In this document: positions 60,905-64,000 of the stretch, in pieces
Numbering within the stretch: position 1 is the stretch's first letter
How the letters are laid out: each line of letters begins with the position of its first letter
Assembly: GCA_034509495.1 (NCBI GenBank)
Contig: CM067511.1
Coordinates: 29,392,872 to 29,456,871, forward strand
DNA from: Acestrorhynchus altus
Lineage: Eukaryota; Chordata; Actinopteri; Characiformes; Acestrorhynchidae
DNA length: 64,000 bases
Direction: 5' to 3'
Translations under genes and position numbers: made by a program
Notes under the pieces: generated by a model
Databases searched by the model: none
What the model saw: the letters and a program-made list of their open reading frames with translations, nothing else
What the model was told of the DNA's origin: nothing

Positions 60905-61031
60905 CATCGCTGTCCAATTAAAAACATGTACCTCTGACATCGTCACTTTACAAGAGATGAAAAACATTATTTACACAGAGCAGCTACATGGACAAGATAT
61001 TGGTGAAGATGGACAAGATTGGACAGCGATG
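60905..61031. repeat. 127-bp inverted-repeat element (catcgctgtccaat ends)
   Basis: Perfect 14-bp inverted ends: catcgctgtccaat at 60905-60918 and attggacagcgatg at 61018-61031. Interior text (tttacacagagcagctaca) recurs at about 61682-61712. No target duplication was seen. Confidence 0.65.
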
Positions 61032-61591
61032 GTATATTAGCACAGTGTGAATGTGGACATGATGCATGAGCAAAAGCAATGTGGCACACGTAAGTAATCT
61101 GATTGGCCGCTGCCTGTCAAAAGCTGCTCCTTGTTTGCATAAAGTCGAGAAAAGCTTAACTTCTCGCGCGCTTCTGCTGCGCTGCTGCTTCCTCCATGTA
61201 CAACTGTCACCAATGGACCACTTTCTCTATGGAAATAAATGGGACATTAAAGGAAAATCACTCTGTTCCAAAGCACAGCGCGAGGTATAATGCACACAGT
61301 CTCACCAAATCATCCTCATCCACAGGCGTTTAAGCTGAACAAGCTTTTGTTGAGCACCAACGACAGAGTGACCATCAAGAACGAGGACGTCTTCTCTCCA
61401 CTCACCCATCCAACATGGAAGAAAAGCGAGCTTTGGCATATTGAATTAATTGATTCACTGAGTTTTTATCTACCTGGATGAGTCAAGTTTTGGAAAAATT
61501 CTGCATCAAATTCCTTTTAAGTAAACTTCATCTCAACTGCGGTGATGAATTGATTACGACCAAATAAGTTTGAAAGCATTGAAAAAATATA

Positions 61592-61735
61592 TCATTGCTG
61601 TCCAACGAAAAACACATAAAACAGCAACTTTAGAGTAGAAGGCAAAAATGCATTTCTATTTGTCAGATCATGTAGAATTATTTACACCATGTAAAGAGCA
61701 GCTACAGGGTTCAAAAGTACAAATAGAAATTGACA
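61592..61735. repeat. diverged second copy of the 'cgctgtccaa' element
   Basis: Begins tcattgctgtccaacgaaaa, contains atttacaccatgtaaagagcagctaca and ends near aatgacagc. Same order as 60905-61031 but longer and with worn ends, about 690 bp downstream. Confidence 0.5.
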
Positions 61736-62449
61736 AAAATGACAGCACTGATATTTAAATATATCAGTATGTAGATCAGTATCAGTGTATTTGTATCAGA
61801 ACATTCACCATTACGTCATACAGGTGGAATGTGGTTATGAGAAGGTTTGGTTTATTAATTGCTAACAACACATACAATTTTTGGTAAAGAGCAGTAATTT
61901 CCCTTTCCTACAAACGTCAAAACATTCCAGTAACATCAGTCAGCCGGGAAAATTTGGCGTCTAAAGTTTCCTTCCTCAGTCCAGGACTGGAGATGCTAGG
62001 AGAAAAGGGCAATCTCTGTAAACATACACCTAAAATATCTCCCAAAACACACACACACACACACACGTTTACTTAGCGCAGATTCAATTATCTAGTTTAG
62101 AACATGGTGCAACTTACTTTGTCTATAAACACAAAAACAAACACAGAACTGAATGGCACCGTGTCAGTAACCTGAACCACACTGACCTCAGCACAGCATG
62201 TGGAATCATTCAGAGGTTTCTAGGCCAGATTGAAGACTGAATAGCACTATAAAGCAGGACATTATGCAGATGAAAATGTAGCTCCAGTTTTAGCTACAAT
62301 GTTTAGATAACATCCATCTAAGCGGCATAATTAAATCATATCATTAATTATAGTCTAAATATCAAATATTTCTCATTTTGAAATGAAGGAAGTAATAAAA
62401 AATTACATTTCAATTTTATCTTTATTTATTTTAAGGCATTTAAATCACA

Positions 62450-62452
<3 letters not shown>

Positions 62453-62520
<68 letters not shown>
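62453..62520. repeat. (TA)n(CA)n compound microsatellite
   Basis: About 48 bp of TA followed directly by 20 bp of CA. The Tyr-Ile frame over it is not a gene. Confidence 0.96.
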
Positions 62521-64000
62521 TACATACATGTCAGCATGTATGTATGCTTAAACTATATTTTCATGGAATCAGACACTAAATAAGTTATTAATATAATAGT
62601 AATATTATATTTAAACTGCTTAAATTCTTTCATTTTCCATAGAATTTTTTAAAAACTTCTTATGATTTACATTTATTTCTGAGATTCAGTCGTTTTGATG
62701 CACAGTATTGAGAATTTGTTAGCAGTGTTTTGGCTTGCGTCTGAGGTGAGACATACATTACATTAAGTTTTTTAACTTGATTTTATATCAAACTACTCCT
62801 TTAACACCATAAATCTGATTACATTTTTACATTTGTCCCAGTATCTCAATCCCAACTGAAGGATGAAGGAAATGCTGTCAAATAATGACAAATAATATTC
62901 TGTCCAATAATGACAAAGATGTCTTTTGTCTTTTCAATCAGATGGAAAAGGTCAAACCGTATTCGTACCGCTGTTGTGCAGAATTAAAATGATCATATCT
63001 CGATTAGAAACAGAGTCTCTGACAGGCTGCAATCTTTATGATGGTAATGAACGACTGTAGTCTTTAAGAGTGTTATTGTTTCATTTACAGGGTTATAAAG
63101 ACTGTAATTTTGCTTATGCTTCTTGGGACTATAAATCGCAATATAATGAGAATGTCCATCGCCAGTTTGTACAGTATACTGTACGGCCTCATTACTTTAA
63201 CGCCAGAAGAAAGATGAATTCAAAATAATGTCCGGTGATATCTTCAGAGAGATGAGTTCCAAAAGTGGCTTCCAGTAACCATATGATGAAAGAGGCTCAT
63301 GTGTAGCTTTTACAGACTGTTTTGACCCTCCTGACCAAGACGGTAGAGGGATCTGCAGCTGAAATCAGCAGCTGAAACCATGCTATGTTAGTTCTTAATC
63401 AAAACATAATAGAGATGTGTGAGTGTGCAGAACCTTTAATGAGTAAAGGAACTTTACATAAAGTGAAAGTTCCTTAAAAAAAAAAAAACTTTAAAAAGGT
63501 TCCCACTAACAGATGTATAGATGTATGACATTTTACAGATGTATAGAAAAATATCTTGTGCATTTGTGCAGTTTTTATTAACAATTATATACTATTAATA
63601 GTCTATTATATTCTGCAACATTATATTAGGTCGTAAACTTTATTATCTTGTGAAATTACGACGCCATAAGCATTTTGTGTGTGTTTTGAGGCTTGAAACC
63701 GAAAAAGAAACTGCCACAGCTCAATATTAATGAGTCTACATCATAAAAACACTTTCTTGCCTCTTAGAAATGCAAAAAGTATCTAAAACTGTTAAAATCC
63801 AACACAAACTCACTGTTTATTGATGCCAAAAGAACAATATTTACATATTCAGGATATATTTTAGCTCTTTCCACACTGAAGTAATGAATACTCAGCCCAA
63901 CCTGCTTTAATGAAGCCCAATACAAGGAGAACATTAGGACCGAGCTCATTTACACTGGTCAGTCTTAAAGCTACTGTAAAATTATTTCTACGGGATCTTT
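62521..64000. other. intronic sequence without recognised feature
   Basis: No ralgps1 exon, transposon ends or RNA gene was seen here. If the upstream ralgps1 exon is near, it lies beyond the window end. Confidence 0.5.

Larger units (their letters stand above)
10813..64000 (-). other. ralgps1: large ralgps1 intron containing angptl2 in antisense
   Basis: No upstream ralgps1 exon (for example the segment ending in a VPSIPYL-like motif) could be found by eye between 10813 and 64000. This whole stretch is therefore read as one intron of at least 53 kb. The opposite-strand gene angptl2 lies inside it, as in human. The call depends on not having missed a short exon. Confidence 0.6.

Noticed and set aside
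1..64000. A novel defence, toxin or other gene cluster
   Set aside because: Apart from angptl2 and ralgps1, every longer frame traces to a repeat, a transposon relic or unrecognisable short sequence. Nothing suggests a multi-gene system.

Overview
This window is intronic and genic sequence from a ray-finned fish, most likely a teleost. The evidence is the dense mix of Tc1-like transposon relics, hAT and Tc1 MITEs, tRNA-derived SINEs and long CA/TA/AAT microsatellites, plus two vertebrate genes with normal GT-AG exon structure. An otophysan such as a characin or catfish is a guess from repeat style only. Nothing prokaryotic is present.

Two protein-coding genes can be supported. (1) angptl2 (angiopoietin-like 2) is on the + strand. 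Four coding exons (49217-50126, 55761-55954, 58201-58471, 59191-59390) join in frame to 524 aa: signal peptide, coiled coil, Pro-rich linker and C-terminal fibrinogen-like domain. A probable non-coding first exon lies at about 45340-45815. (2) ralgps1, a RalA guanine nucleotide exchange factor with a Ras-GEF and a PH domain, is on the - strand. Only three short internal exons fall in the window (10675-10812, 9524-9617, 2454-2521). They encode the end of the Ras-GEF domain and the start of the linker. Its 5' exons should lie beyond 64000 and its PH-domain exons before position 1. angptl2 therefore sits antisense inside one large ralgps1 intron (10813 to beyond 64000), the same nested layout known for the human orthologues.

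Layout: 1-1.8 kb, short repeats and a decayed Tc1 copy. 2.4-10.8 kb, the three ralgps1 exons with repeat-bearing introns. 10.8-45.3 kb, the large ralgps1 intron. It holds five Tc1-like relics or likely relics, MITEs, a tRNA-SINE, four long CA arrays, an 8-bp satellite (17.5-18.0 kb), a triplicated composite repeat (22.6-23.9 kb) and an 11-copy 68-bp minisatellite (25.08-25.83 kb). 45.3-60 kb, angptl2 with a MITE, a SINE head and a Tc1 relic in its introns. 60-64 kb, downstream sequence with a hAT MITE that has an exact 8-bp target duplication and carries a nested TA-flanked MITE, then unannotated intron.

No operon, CRISPR array, rRNA, tRNA gene or novel defence-type system was seen. The notable features are the nested gene pair and several unusually regular repeats. 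Most long open frames in the window are microsatellite translations, transposon fragments or chance frames.
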